Source: an uncultured Coprococcus sp. (GTDB lineage: Bacteria; Bacillota; Clostridia; Lachnospirales; Lachnospiraceae). Taken from it: 64,000 nt of DNA. Shown here piece after piece: positions 1-9,177 of the stretch; position 1 is the first letter of the stretch, and each line of letters opens with the position of its first letter. A program made the position numbers and the translations under genes. Location: contig CANQTC010000007.1 of assembly GCA_947626675.1 (NCBI GenBank), positions 62,001 through 126,000 on the forward strand, read 5' to 3'. Under the pieces are notes generated by a model. That model was not told the DNA's origin, made no database searches, and was given only the letters and a program-made list of their open reading frames with translations.

Positions 1-677
1 AATACCTTTGCAGGATATACGTTATAGACCAGGAAGCCAAGCAGACTTCCCATTGCTGCACATGTAACAGGCGCTATTCCTGAACCCGTTCCGATTGCAA
101 CAACAGCGAAAAAGGTTGCTATCAAAACCGTAACGGATGAAGCAAGACCGTCAAGTCCGTCTGTAAAATTTGCTCCGTTTACAGTTCCAAGCACGATAAA
201 AAATAATAGTACTACATAAAACGTATGATTTAATTCTACTGTCTTTCCTGTAAATGGTATGATGATTTCATTGTTAATATCTGAATATTTTTCAACATAA
301 TATGCAAATACACCGGTAACGACTATCTGCCCAAGCATTTTCTGCCATGCCCGAAGCCCCATCGAACGCTTCATTACAACCTTTATATAATCATCCAGAA
401 ATCCTATCAGCCCAAATCCCAAAGTCACAAAGAGAACAGGCAGTACATCCGGATAATCCTTCATATAGAACAATGTCGTAATGGTAAACGACAACAGGAT
501 AATAAGTCCTCCCATCGTAGGGGTTCCCGACTTCTTCAGATGCGATTCAGGTCCGTCATCTCTTACAAACTGACCAAACTTAAGCTTCTTCAAAAAAGGA
601 ATTATGATAGGACATAATACCACACTTGCTGCAAACGCAATCACAATCGGCAGAATAATCTTAAAATCTAAATTCAT
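1..677 (-). CDS. mraY: phospho-N-acetylmuramoyl-pentapeptide-transferase MraY (partial, 3' end outside window)
   Basis: This is the membrane enzyme that transfers phospho-MurNAc-pentapeptide from UDP to undecaprenyl phosphate to make lipid I at the inner face of the membrane. I translated the open frame by hand. It starts MNLDFKIILP, with the SD AGGAG seven bases before the ATG at 677, and carries the family signatures SGTPTMGG, GFLDDYIKV and NGANFTDGLDGLA, which contain the aspartates that bind Mg2+ and the uridine part. Multiple hydrophobic segments are evident. The window edge removes roughly the last third. It is the last visible gene of the mraZ-to-mraY run and lies 120 bases after the upstream PBP gene, so it is probably co-transcribed. 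Confidence 0.95.
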   Translation of the reverse strand, partial: MNLDFKIILPIVIAFAASVVLCPIIIPFLKKLKFGQFVRDDGPESHLKKSGTPTMGGLIILLSFTITTLFYMKDYPDVLPVLFVTLGFGLIGFLDDYIKVVMKRSMGLRAWQKMLGQIVVTGVFAYYVEKYSDINNEIIIPFTGKTVELNHTFYVVLLFFIVLGTVNGANFTDGLDGLASSVTVLIATFFAVVAIGTGSGIAPVTCAAMGSLLGFLVYNVYPAKV

Positions 678-797
678 CTTGTACTCCTAACCACTGTCTG
701 TATAAGACAGCTATATATTTTTATCTGTATAGTGATTATCCAAACATATCCCCTAAGAACTGCTCAGATAAACAGCTATCATTTTTATATCATACTA

Positions 798-2549
798 TTA
801 TTCCCCTGTCTCATCTGTAGAAACCTCTGATGTTTCCTCAGGCTCTATACCAAGATAAGGCAGAATATTTTCAAACACCTCTTTTACGACTGGCGCAGCT
901 ATCGTACCGCCATAATAAACACCCTCCGGCTCATCTATCAGTATAATGGCTATAACCTGTGGATTATCCGCCGGCGCAAATCCTATAAACGAAGATATAT
1001 AGCGCCCTGTTCCTCTAGGGAGTTTCTCACTGGTGGCTGTCTTCCCGCCTATTCTGTATCCCGGAATGGCGGCTTTATTACCGGAACCTTCCGAAACTAC
1101 TTTTTCCAACATTCCCCTTACCTTCTCTGATGTTTCTTCCTTTATTGCATTTTCAATAAGAGGATATTCAAGTGGCGTTATCGTATTATTTTCACTATCT
1201 ATAACGCCTGTTCCTATATGCGGTGTAATTTTATTTCCGCCATTGATAACGGTTGATATCGCTGTTATAAACTGAATCGGCGTTATCTGAAACGACTGCC
1301 CAAAAGACATCGTTGCCAGTTCTACAGGTCCGACATCTTCAAGATTGTGCATAATAGAGCTGCCTTCCCCCGGAAGGTCTATACCTGTTTTATCAAAAAG
1401 TCCAAGTTTTCTATAATACTCATATAAGGCATCTGCACCTGCCCTTTCACCAATCTCCATAAATGCAGGATTGCATGAATTCATCAGTGCGTGTACCAAA
1501 TCCTCAGAGCCATGACCTGTTGTTTTATGACACCTTATGCGCCTGTCTTCAACAATCTTATAGCCGGGACAAAAAAATGTATTTGCCTCCGTTACTGCAC
1601 CTGTTTCAAGTGCTGTTGTAAGCGTTATAATCTTGCAGGTAGAACCGGGTTCATAAGTATCGCTGATATTAAAATTTCTCCACATATTATTCAGCAAATC
1701 CATCTGATTATCCTCAGTTACTTCTGCATCATAATTCAGCTCAAACGGATTATTCAGGTCATATTCAGGAACATCCGCCATCGCATAAATCTCACCATTT
1801 TGCGGATTCATAATCATAATGCATACTCTGTTCGCATTCTTTTCCTCTTTAACTTTCAACGCCGCCTGTGTAGCATATCGCTGAATATTAAGGTCAATTG
1901 ATGTCACAAGATCATCTCCCGGTATCGGATTGATTCTTGATTCCGAAAACTCCACTAATTCGATGCCTTTTGCATCCGTAACTGCATTGATACTTCCATC
2001 TGTCCCGGACAGCACGCTGTCATAGCTTACTTCAATTCCTACAATTCCCTGATTATCAGCGCCTGTAAAACCCAAAACCTTCGATGCAAGGCTTCCATAA
2101 GGATAATACCTTTTATAATCTTCGTCAACTTTTATTCCTGAAATATTAAGCTTCCTGATTTCATCAGCAAGGCTCTTCTCAACATTTACAGCTATAATCT
2201 CCCTTGAAGATACCTTTTCCACTTTTTTTCTTACTTTCTCTTCATCTATCTCAAGATGAGAAACCAGTGCTGAGATTACCGCTTCTTCATCCTCTATCTG
2301 ACTATGAACAACGGATATTGAACAAACAGCCCTGTTATCTGCAAGTATATTTCCATTTCTGTCATATATCTTCCCTCTTGGCGCTTTGATACTTCTCTCC
2401 CGCTCATGCAGAGAATCCGCAAGCGCACTGTAATGCTCTGCCTTATATATCATCAGATACGCCAGTCTGCCGGACAGAAATAATCCCACGCCAAGTATAA
2501 AGAGAAATACAATAAAAATTCTTCTTCTATTAAAACTATACAGTTTCAC
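798..2549 (-). CDS. class B penicillin-binding protein, FtsI/SpoVD type, with KTA instead of KTG
   Basis: This is a septal or spore-cortex peptidoglycan transpeptidase, anchored by one N-terminal membrane segment (about residues 10-34) with its domains outside the cell. The dimerisation domain holds the RGKIYDRNG motif (about 58-66). The transpeptidase domain has the catalytic STCK (303-306) and SCN (358-360), but the third motif reads KTAT (503-506) where KTGT is expected. The codon GCC makes the alanine unambiguous. No PASTA domains are present, and a short acidic tail follows residue 570. The start is a GTG with a weak SD. It lies directly downstream of a second, longer PBP that shares the WRN-ISD-YEPGST stretch, so the two are probably old paralogues, one for division (FtsI) and one for sporulation (SpoVD). 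Which is which cannot be decided here. Confidence 0.9.
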   Translation of the reverse strand: MKLYSFNRRRIFIVFLFILGVGLFLSGRLAYLMIYKAEHYSALADSLHERERSIKAPRGKIYDRNGNILADNRAVCSISVVHSQIEDEEAVISALVSHLEIDEEKVRKKVEKVSSREIIAVNVEKSLADEIRKLNISGIKVDEDYKRYYPYGSLASKVLGFTGADNQGIVGIEVSYDSVLSGTDGSINAVTDAKGIELVEFSESRINPIPGDDLVTSIDLNIQRYATQAALKVKEEKNANRVCIMIMNPQNGEIYAMADVPEYDLNNPFELNYDAEVTEDNQMDLLNNMWRNFNISDTYEPGSTCKIITLTTALETGAVTEANTFFCPGYKIVEDRRIRCHKTTGHGSEDLVHALMNSCNPAFMEIGERAGADALYEYYRKLGLFDKTGIDLPGEGSSIMHNLEDVGPVELATMSFGQSFQITPIQFITAISTVINGGNKITPHIGTGVIDSENNTITPLEYPLIENAIKEETSEKVRGMLEKVVSEGSGNKAAIPGYRIGGKTATSEKLPRGTGRYISSFIGFAPADNPQVIAIILIDEPEGVYYGGTIAAPVVKEVFENILPYLGIEPEETSEVSTDETGE

Positions 2550-2635
2550 TATATCAGCCTTTTTTATAATATCTATATATCTTATTACTATTATCTCTGA
2601 TATATTCTAATCTATTTATGCTATATTTCCACCCT

Positions 2636-4894
2636 CTATTCGTCAATGCCAGGCTCGGTATAATCACCGGTATCGCCTTCAGTCGTTTCATTCTCTGTTG
2701 TTTCACTCTCTGTCGGTGTTTCTGATAAATCCTCTTCTGAAGTATCCTCTTCCGATGTCGCCTCTTCCGTCTGTACATCTTCTTCCGATGTCGCAGTCTC
2801 AGAAGTATCTGAAGTATCAGAAGTTTCTGTTATTTCTCCATCGCCAAACGCTGAACTTATCGGTTCATCCTGTGCGTTATTTACCGCACTGTTTTCATTA
2901 CTTTGGTAAACATTCATATATGGAAGTAAATCTACCATTACTTCATGAAACAGCATTGCACCTGCACCTGATGCATCCTGCTGTTCAACATTGGGTTCAT
3001 CTACCACTACATATACAACAATCTGCGGATTTTCAATCGGTGAACATCCGATAAATGATAAAACATATTTACCATTTCCTCTCGGCAGCTTCTCCGCCGT
3101 TCCCGTCTTACCGCCTATCGTATAACCTTCTACAGCAGCTCTTCCGCCTGTGCCGTTTTCTACGACACCAAGAAGATACGAACGCATCAAATCGGAAGTT
3201 TCTTTTGAAATTGTTTTTCTGACAAGCTCCGGTTCCATATCTTCTACGATACTTCCGTTCTCATCAAGCACCTGTTTTACAACATGCGGGGTATAATAAT
3301 TACCGCCATTTACGATTGAACAAAATGCTGTCGCAAGCTGTATCATTGTAACATTTACACCCTGTCCGAACGATGATGTCGCAAGTTCCGCCGGATTAAG
3401 GTTATCTTCATTATATTTTATTCCTGAAGCTTCTCCTGACAAATCAATTCCGGTCGCAGAGCCTATATTAAATATTTCCTGATATTTATCAAATGTTGCA
3501 GCGCCTTCCTTTCTTGAAATCTGCATCATTGCATCATTACAGGAGTTTTCTATGGTCTGCTTCAGCGTCAGCGTACCCTCACCTGCCGGATTATGACAGT
3601 ATATAGGCGGCTCGCCTTCTACTACTTCTTCTTTTCCATCACAATAAAAACTGTCCGCATCTGTAACCACACCATCTTCAAGCGCTCCGGCTACAGTAAT
3701 CGGCTTAAATGTCGAACCTGGTTCATAAATATCACTGATACAATAATTTCTCCATACTGAATTTAAAGCTTCGTATAACTGATTGCTTGTAAAGCTTTCT
3801 ATTGTGGCGTTAAATTCCTCATCCGTCATTTTCGAGAAGTCATACTCCACTTCTTCGGTAGTAATTTCCGTAGTTGTCTCTTCGGTATCTTCACCAGAGG
3901 TTTCTTCCGAACTGTCATCAGCCGCTCCATCCGCACCATCTTCCGAAGTATCTCCGCTTCCTTCTTCGGTGGTAATTTCTTCTCCTGTTTCAGCGTCTAT
4001 TTCCTTTGTTACCTGTACTTTCATATTTCTAAGCGCGGTTGTGTCCATCGGCGAATTTGGATTAAAACTGTGTGAGCATCCCATTCCAAGCACCTCGCCG
4101 GTCTCCGGGTTCATCGCAACGATTCCAATCTTCTTTGCGCCTACCGTTTCCATATATTCAGCGATATTATCTTCAATAATTTTCTGAATATTAACATCGA
4201 TTGTTGAAACGACCGTATATCCGTCTACTGCCGGAACGGTAACGGACTCAACAGTATTGTCAGTTGTCAGATACCCATATGTTTTTCCATTTGTACCATT
4301 TAAGTAACTGTTATAATAACCTTCTATACCACCCTGTCCTACATTTCCGCTTGCTGTATATCCCAGTATATGACACGCCAGACTGCCATTTGGATACTTT
4401 CTCTTATATTCTTCTTCAAACCTCACGCCGATGACATCCCTGCCCTCACCCTGATTGCAATATTCTTTAAAGTCTTTTACCTGTGAATACGGCAATCCCT
4501 TGATAGCAACCTTATAAAACGAATCAGAATCCTCCATATAGGTGTTGAAATCCTCCTCTGGAAGTTCAAAATACTTTTCTACTGCCTTCTGCGTCGCTTT
4601 CCTGCCTTTTTCCGTACTTAATATATTTTTGGGTTCAAGTATCAGATTATATACCTTCTCACTTGTAGCCAGCACATTTCCATTTCTGTCTACAATTTCG
4701 CCTCTTTCATAAGGAATCTCAAGACTGTCATATCGTTTTTGTGATAATACCTTCTCAGAATACTCTTCGCCTTTCGCTATTCCAAGATATATCACTCTTC
4801 CTGCCAGTATCACAAAGATACACACAGCAGCCAAATAAATATATAACAATTTTGTTTTCATTTTCTTCAGAAATTTTTTTGCTCTTTTTGCCAT
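2636..4894 (-). CDS. class B penicillin-binding protein with acidic insertion and acidic tail
   Basis: A second class B PBP in the division cluster and a peptidoglycan transpeptidase. Numbered from the TTG at 4906, the membrane segment is about 19-38, the dimerisation motif RGEIVDRNG is near 68-76, and all three catalytic motifs are intact: STFK (398-401), SCN (455-457) and KTG (600-602). Two Glu/Thr/Ser-rich low-complexity stretches are unusual: an insertion at about 302-355, just before the active-site Ser region, and the last 65 residues. At 752 residues it is longer than most FtsI proteins. I prefer the ATG at 4894, because the TTG at 4906 lies against the GGGTGAT that serves as its SD. 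It sits between the ftsL-like gene and the other PBP in one operon. Confidence 0.9.
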   Translation of the reverse strand: MAKRAKKFLKKMKTKLLYIYLAAVCIFVILAGRVIYLGIAKGEEYSEKVLSQKRYDSLEIPYERGEIVDRNGNVLATSEKVYNLILEPKNILSTEKGRKATQKAVEKYFELPEEDFNTYMEDSDSFYKVAIKGLPYSQVKDFKEYCNQGEGRDVIGVRFEEEYKRKYPNGSLACHILGYTASGNVGQGGIEGYYNSYLNGTNGKTYGYLTTDNTVESVTVPAVDGYTVVSTIDVNIQKIIEDNIAEYMETVGAKKIGIVAMNPETGEVLGMGCSHSFNPNSPMDTTALRNMKVQVTKEIDAETGEEITTEEGSGDTSEDGADGAADDSSEETSGEDTEETTTEITTEEVEYDFSKMTDEEFNATIESFTSNQLYEALNSVWRNYCISDIYEPGSTFKPITVAGALEDGVVTDADSFYCDGKEEVVEGEPPIYCHNPAGEGTLTLKQTIENSCNDAMMQISRKEGAATFDKYQEIFNIGSATGIDLSGEASGIKYNEDNLNPAELATSSFGQGVNVTMIQLATAFCSIVNGGNYYTPHVVKQVLDENGSIVEDMEPELVRKTISKETSDLMRSYLLGVVENGTGGRAAVEGYTIGGKTGTAEKLPRGNGKYVLSFIGCSPIENPQIVVYVVVDEPNVEQQDASGAGAMLFHEVMVDLLPYMNVYQSNENSAVNNAQDEPISSAFGDGEITETSDTSDTSETATSEEDVQTEEATSEEDTSEEDLSETPTESETTENETTEGDTGDYTEPGIDE

Positions 4895-4957
4895 TTTATC
4901 ACCCAATCTTCATTTTATCTATCCATAAAGCTTTATTACGAAAAAATTTCCTGAGAC

Positions 4958-5476
4958 CTATTTAGCCTCAGGAACATCTTTATACTGTACTACATAATCC
5001 TCATCACTTTTAGAGTAATATACTGTTTGTCCCGGTTCTGAATATACCATTCCAAGTTCTTTGGTTGCTATGCTGTATATTTCCTCCAGATTTGTCATGG
5101 AGTCCAAGCCGGAACTATATTCTGCATTTTCATCAAGCTGTGCATTCAACTGAGATTTGAGATTTGCTATATTGTTTTTACTCTCACGCACATCGGCGCT
5201 AAGTTTTAATACATAAAAACATAATCCTGCTACGACTAATGCCGCACATACCATCCATATACCATGCCAAAACTCATCGAGCCAACGTCTGTCCTTATTT
5301 TTATATTTCTTTTGTACTTTTCTTCGCTTTCCTGCCGGTTTGACCGGTTGGTATTCAGGCTCGTCCGCCGGTATGTATTCCGGTTGATATTCTTTCTTCC
5401 TTACCGGCTCCGCTTCATACATATCCATTTTTTTTACGGTACTTCCGTCTATGTAATATCTTCTGTTGTCTGCCAT
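4958..5476 (-). CDS. ftsL: FtsL-like cell-division protein
   Basis: A small bitopic membrane protein of 172 residues. It has a charged cytoplasmic N-terminus of about 65 residues rich in Tyr, Pro, Lys and Arg, one hydrophobic segment (about 73-92), then a short coiled-coil-like stretch (about 95-125) and the ELGMVYSEPGQTVYY motif resembling the end of FtsL/DivIC proteins. FtsL normally complexes with FtsB/DivIC and FtsQ to activate the septal PBP. The position between rsmH and the PBP gene is the conserved place of ftsL, which is the main support because these proteins diverge strongly. The ATG has an AAAGGTG SD. The unusually long Tyr/Pro-rich cytoplasmic region is not seen in short FtsL proteins. 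Confidence 0.8.
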   Translation of the reverse strand: MADNRRYYIDGSTVKKMDMYEAEPVRKKEYQPEYIPADEPEYQPVKPAGKRRKVQKKYKNKDRRWLDEFWHGIWMVCAALVVAGLCFYVLKLSADVRESKNNIANLKSQLNAQLDENAEYSSGLDSMTNLEEIYSIATKELGMVYSEPGQTVYYSKSDEDYVVQYKDVPEAK

Positions 5477-5491
5477 AATAACAGCACCTTT

Positions 5492-6433
5492 CTATTCTTT
5501 TCTCTTCTCAAACACTCTTAACTTCGAGCTTTTCGCTCTGGAGTTGTCATGAATTTCTCCCTCTTCCGGAATAATCGGTTTTCTTGTAATCACCTTTCCC
5601 TTTGACTGCAAGCCGCAGGTACACACCGGAAAATTTGGTGGACATATGCATGGATTTTCATTTCTCCGAAACGCATTTTTTACAATTCTGTCCTCAAGAG
5701 AATGAAATGTTATAATGCACAATCTTCCTCCCGGCGCAAGACGCTCTATCATCCTGTCTATAGAATCAGTCAAAACGCCAAGTTCATTATTAAGCTCTAT
5801 CCGTATCGCCTGAAAAGTCTGCTTGGACGGATGTCCCTGACCATTCCTTGCTTTCGCCGGAATTGAGCCTCTTATAATGTCGTTTAGTTCTTCTGTTGTT
5901 TCAATTACTTTATTACTGCGATATTTTACAATGTGATATGCTATGCTTTTCGCATATTTTTCTTCTCCATATGCTTTCAGAATATGGAATAATTCCTGTT
6001 CGGAATATTCATTTACAATATCCTTCGCAGTTTTCTTCTGACGATTATCCATTCTCATGTCAAGTGGTGCATCAACCCGATATGTGAATCCTCTATCCGC
6101 ATTGTCGAGTTGATACGATGACACACCTAAATCAAGAAGTATGCCGTCCACTAAACATACATTTAGCTCGTCTAGTACGCTTTGGAAATTCTGATAGTTG
6201 TCTCTTACAATCGTTACCCTGTCACGATATTGACTAAGCCTGTCCGATGCTGCCCTGATGGCATCTTCATCCTGGTCTATGCCGATAAGCCTACCCTCTT
6301 CATTAAGCCTTTTGCATATTTCCAATGAATGACCTGCTCCGCCTAAAGTGCCGTCAACATAAATTCCATTTGGTTTTATATTAAGATTTTCTATTGTCTC
6401 ATTTAACAAAACTGATTTATGCTTAAATTCCAT
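5492..6433 (-). CDS. rsmH: 16S rRNA (cytosine(1402)-N(4))-methyltransferase RsmH (MraW)
   Basis: S-adenosylmethionine-dependent methyltransferase that modifies C1402 in the ribosomal P site. The protein starts [17 protein letters not shown], as the family does. It contains the SAM-binding [14 protein letters not shown], the [14 protein letters not shown] motif, [15 protein letters not shown], and the late [18 protein letters not shown] motif, followed by a Cys-rich [13 protein letters not shown] segment typical of MraW. Length about 313 residues is normal. I chose the ATG at 6433 over the TTG two codons upstream. It lies 15 bases after the mraZ stop and is clearly in the mraZ operon. Confidence 0.95.
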   Translation of the reverse strand: MEFKHKSVLLNETIENLNIKPNGIYVDGTLGGAGHSLEICKRLNEEGRLIGIDQDEDAIRAASDRLSQYRDRVTIVRDNYQNFQSVLDELNVCLVDGILLDLGVSSYQLDNADRGFTYRVDAPLDMRMDNRQKKTAKDIVNEYSEQELFHILKAYGEEKYAKSIAYHIVKYRSNKVIETTEELNDIIRGSIPAKARNGQGHPSKQTFQAIRIELNNELGVLTDSIDRMIERLAPGGRLCIITFHSLEDRIVKNAFRRNENPCICPPNFPVCTCGLQSKGKVITRKPIIPEEGEIHDNSRAKSSKLRVFEKRKE

Positions 6434-6448
6434 CTGCAACTACCATCT

Positions 6449-6895
6449 CTAAATTCTGAAGTCAAGCGCATCAAGCTCGTCTGCAATCTCGTCCATATTG
6501 AGTGACTCTTCGTTGTTAATCTCATCCCACTTTGCTTTATCCCATATCTCAGCTTTTTCACCATTGCCGATGATAACAACCTCTTTATCTATCTCGGCAA
6601 AGTCCCTAAGTGTCTGTGGAATAAGAATTCTTCCCTGTCCATCAACCTCGCACTTCGTTGCTCCTGAATTAAAAAAACGCTTGAACTGTCTGGCGGATTT
6701 ATTTGTCATCGGAAGCTGATTGAGCTTCTCTGCAAATATCTGCCATTCCTCATTTGGATATACATATAAGCAGTTATCAAGTCCCTTCGTAATCATGAAG
6801 GTGCACCCAAGTTCTTCTCTGAGTTTGGCGGGCATAATCAGTCTGCCTTTGGCATCTAATCGATGTTCATATTCACCTGTTAAACATTTCGACAC
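6449..6895 (-). CDS. mraZ: transcriptional regulator MraZ
   Basis: MraZ is an AbrB-like DNA-binding protein that forms a ring and represses its own division operon by binding tandem GTGG repeats. The sequence has two repeats of the family: TGEYEHRLDAKGRLIMPAK near the N-terminus and CEVDGQGRILIPQTLRDF in the second half, each with the characteristic D-(A/G)-(K/Q)-GR. At about 148 residues its length is normal. Two GTG starts are possible. I prefer the one at 6895, preceded by AGGTGA at five bases; the upstream GTG at 6904 lies within that SD. Matching operator repeats lie just upstream, which supports autoregulation. Confidence 0.95.
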   Translation of the reverse strand: MSKCLTGEYEHRLDAKGRLIMPAKLREELGCTFMITKGLDNCLYVYPNEEWQIFAEKLNQLPMTNKSARQFKRFFNSGATKCEVDGQGRILIPQTLRDFAEIDKEVVIIGNGEKAEIWDKAKWDEINNEESLNMDEIADELDALDFRI

Positions 6896-6928
6896 CTTAT
6901 TCACCTACCCTCTTTTGGTGCTTGTCCT

Positions 6929-6963
6929 CCACATTCATCCACCAATCTACCACTTGTCACCAC
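6929..6963 (-). promoter_or_regulatory. MraZ operator: four phased GTGG repeats
   Basis: Read on the minus strand, four GTGG cores occur at plus-strand positions 6960-6963, 6950-6953, 6939-6942 and 6929-6932, spaced 10, 11 and 10 bases. MraZ boxes in several bacteria are such tandem G-rich repeats at one helical turn. They lie immediately downstream of the predicted -10, so binding would block promoter clearance. Direct observation of repeats; MraZ binding is inferred from the family. Confidence 0.85.
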
Positions 6964-6973
6964 TTATAGGTCA

Positions 6974-7002
6974 ATTCTAGCGCAACAATATCTAAATTGC
7001 AA
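6974..7002 (-). promoter_or_regulatory. sigma-A promoter of the mraZ operon
   Basis: On the minus strand TTGCAA (6997-7002) is followed after 17 bases by TAGAAT (6974-6979). Spacing is ideal and both hexamers are close to consensus. The expected start near 6967 places the four MraZ repeats from about +4 to +38. Confidence 0.7.
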
Positions 7003-7057
7003 CCACTAATTTCTTAAATTATTCTATTTTTATCAACCTTATCACTATATTTTAAAT

Positions 7058-7105
7058 AAAAAAGGCATATAAGCAGGTACATTTCTCCTGTTTATATGCC
7101 TTTTT
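7058..7105 (-). terminator. Rho-independent terminator after lgt
   Basis: Inverted repeat AAAAAGGCATATAAGCAGG / CCTGTTTATATGCCTTTTT with a short loop. Read on the minus strand it ends in a T run, placing it 20 bases after the lgt stop and separating lgt from the mraZ promoter. Confidence 0.85.
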
Positions 7106-7123
7106 ATCCAATCTTATTGTTTT

Positions 7124-8068
7124 CTATTCATTTTTGGGATTGTGCTCCACCTTATGATGTTTCAAATACTGATATATAAGCGCGGCGCCCCCTACGATGA
7201 AGCAAGATATACCGACAAGCTGTGATACTCTTATCCCGGTATGTCCTATCATAAGGGAGTCTGTTCGTAATCCTTCTATCAGACTTCTGCCAAATCCATA
7301 TGCCATTACATAGATTAAAGCAAACTCGCCGGTAAATCGCTGATGTTTTCTGTATATAAGCAGAAAAACAAGTATCATCAGATTCCAAAATGATTCGTAA
7401 ATAAATGTAGGATGAACCGTTATGCACTCCATTCCCTTTATTACCTGCGTATGATTCAGCATGGCGTCCGATATAACGCCGCTATGAATCAGCCCATTCA
7501 GAGAGCCTTCGTTTCGATAGTAGTCAAGCGGTATCGCCATCGCAAATACGGAATTTGTATATCCGCCAAACGCTTCCCTGTTAAAAAAGTTGCCAAAACG
7601 CCCAAGTATCTGTCCAATCAGAAGACCAAATACTGCGGTATCTGCAATCTGCCATATATTCAGCTTTCTGATTTTTGTAAATATGATTCCAACGATAACA
7701 CCTGCTATAATACCGCCATATATGGCAAGCCCGCCATTTCTGATATTAATCATTCCAAGCAGGGTTTCTTTCAAATTGCCTTTTACGATATATTCATCCA
7801 GCCGGAATAATACATAGTAAATCCTTGCACCTAATATAACAGGTATAATCAATACAAGCATAAAATCAAGATAGGTTTCCGGATTTTGCTTTGTTCTTTT
7901 CGCTTCGTTGGTCACAAGAAAATATGCGAGTATAAACCCAAGCGTAATAACCATCCCATAAAATTTTATTTCAAATCCAAATATCGATATATGGTCACCG
8001 ATATTCTTCAATGTGATTCCCAAATGCGGGAAAAATATATATTTAAAAAATTCTGATATTGCTTCCAT
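7124..8068 (-). CDS. lgt: prolipoprotein diacylglyceryl transferase Lgt
   Basis: Integral membrane enzyme that attaches diacylglycerol from phosphatidylglycerol to the lipobox cysteine of prolipoproteins, the first step of lipoprotein maturation. The Lgt signature is present as GQILGRFGNFFNREAFGG in the middle of the protein, preceded by the RNGGLAIYGG motif and followed by HPTFIYESFWN and the GFGRSLIEGLRTDSL motif. About seven hydrophobic segments can be drawn. At 314 residues it is slightly long. This window encodes several lipoproteins that would be substrates. It starts 12 bases after the ychF stop, so the two are likely co-transcribed. Confidence 0.95.
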   Translation of the reverse strand: MEAISEFFKYIFFPHLGITLKNIGDHISIFGFEIKFYGMVITLGFILAYFLVTNEAKRTKQNPETYLDFMLVLIIPVILGARIYYVLFRLDEYIVKGNLKETLLGMINIRNGGLAIYGGIIAGVIVGIIFTKIRKLNIWQIADTAVFGLLIGQILGRFGNFFNREAFGGYTNSVFAMAIPLDYYRNEGSLNGLIHSGVISDAMLNHTQVIKGMECITVHPTFIYESFWNLMILVFLLIYRKHQRFTGEFALIYVMAYGFGRSLIEGLRTDSLMIGHTGIRVSQLVGISCFIVGGAALIYQYLKHHKVEHNPKNE

Positions 8069-8079
8069 ATTCTCTTATC

Positions 8080-9177
8080 CTATACATTGAATTTGAACAG
8101 AATAACATCGCCGTCCTCAACTACATATTCCTTGCCTTCCTGTCTGACCAGCCCTTTTTCTTTTGCCGCCAGCATACTGCCACATTCCATCAAATCCTTA
8201 TAGCTTACGACCTCAGCCTTTATAAATCCTCTTTCAAAATCAGAATGTATCTTACCGGCTGCCCCCGGCGCTTTTGTTCCCTTCGTGATTGTCCATGCCC
8301 TTGACTCCGTCTCACCTGCTGTAAGATAACTAATCAGGCCAAGAAGCGAATAGCTTGCCTGAATCAGTTTATCCAGTCCCGATGTTGAAACGCCCATATC
8401 CTCAAGGAACATCTTTTTCTCATCATCTTCAAGTTCCGCAAGCTCCTGCTCTATCTGGGCGCATACAACAAATACTTCTGCATCAAATTCTTTTGCATAT
8501 TCCCGTACCTTTGCAACATATTCATTGGATGCACCATCATCAGCAATATCTTCTTCTCCAACATTTGCAGCAAATATCACCGGTTTATATGTAAGCAGAT
8601 TATATTCATTCATCCACGCCTGCTCGTCTTCATCCTCTATCACAAAGGTTTTCGCCAGATTGCCTTCTTCCAGATGCGCCTTTATCCGCTGCTGCAAATC
8701 AAGCTCCTTTGCAAGCATCTTATCATTTCTTGCACCTCTTTGTGTCTTTGCAATTCTTCTGTCAAGCACTTCAATATCAGAGAATATCAGTTCAAGATTG
8801 ATTGTCTCTATATCCCGGATTGGATTGATACTGCCATCCACATGAATAACATCCACATCTTCAAAGCATCTTACTACATGAACAATCGCATCGACCTCTC
8901 TAATATTGGCAAGAAACTGATTTCCGAGTCCTTCGCCCTTTGACGCACCCTTTACAAGTCCCGCTATATCAACAAATTCGATTACAGCAGGAGTCGTTTT
9001 TGCAGAATGATACATCTCTGTAAGCTTATCCAGTCTTTCATCCGGTACGGCTACAATACCGACATTGGGGTCAATCGTGCAAAACGGATAATTTGCTGAT
9101 TCTGCCCCTGCCTTTGTAAGTGAATTAAATAATGTACTTTTTCCTACATTAGGAAGTCCAACAATACCGAGCTTCAT
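8080..9177 (-). CDS. ychF: redox-regulated Obg-like ATPase YchF
   Basis: YchF/OLA1 is a cytoplasmic ATPase of the Obg superfamily that prefers ATP to GTP and is linked to ribosomes and oxidative-stress responses. The P-loop GLPNVGKST is at residues 6-14, and the G3 region DIAGLVKGASKGEGLGNQFL and the G4-like NVGEED are visible. The NLEL sequence stands in the modified specificity position, and a TGS-like domain ends in EDGDVILFKFNV as in all YchF proteins. Length 365 is normal. The ATG has an AAGGAGAT SD. Confidence 0.95.
   Translation of the reverse strand: MKLGIVGLPNVGKSTLFNSLTKAGAESANYPFCTIDPNVGIVAVPDERLDKLTEMYHSAKTTPAVIEFVDIAGLVKGASKGEGLGNQFLANIREVDAIVHVVRCFEDVDVIHVDGSINPIRDIETINLELIFSDIEVLDRRIAKTQRGARNDKMLAKELDLQQRIKAHLEEGNLAKTFVIEDEDEQAWMNEYNLLTYKPVIFAANVGEEDIADDGASNEYVAKVREYAKEFDAEVFVVCAQIEQELAELEDDEKKMFLEDMGVSTSGLDKLIQASYSLLGLISYLTAGETESRAWTITKGTKAPGAAGKIHSDFERGFIKAEVVSYKDLMECGSMLAAKEKGLVRQEGKEYVVEDGDVILFKFNV

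Noticed and set aside
2554..2778. 74-codon basic frame on the minus strand inside the 3' end of the long PBP gene
   Set aside because: It is a shadow of the repetitive acidic tail; Arg/Lys-rich sequence arises from reading the Glu/Thr codons out of frame.
3783..4187. 134-codon Ser/Val-rich plus-strand frame
   Set aside because: Antisense shadow of the acidic insertion of the PBP. No SD and low complexity throughout.
6895..6904. Upstream GTG start of mraZ (and similar TTG/GTG starts of the acetyltransferase, rsmH, the long PBP and the response regulator at 52662)
   Set aside because: In each case the earlier codon lies within, against or too near the SD of a better placed start, and removing the extra residues fits the protein family better.
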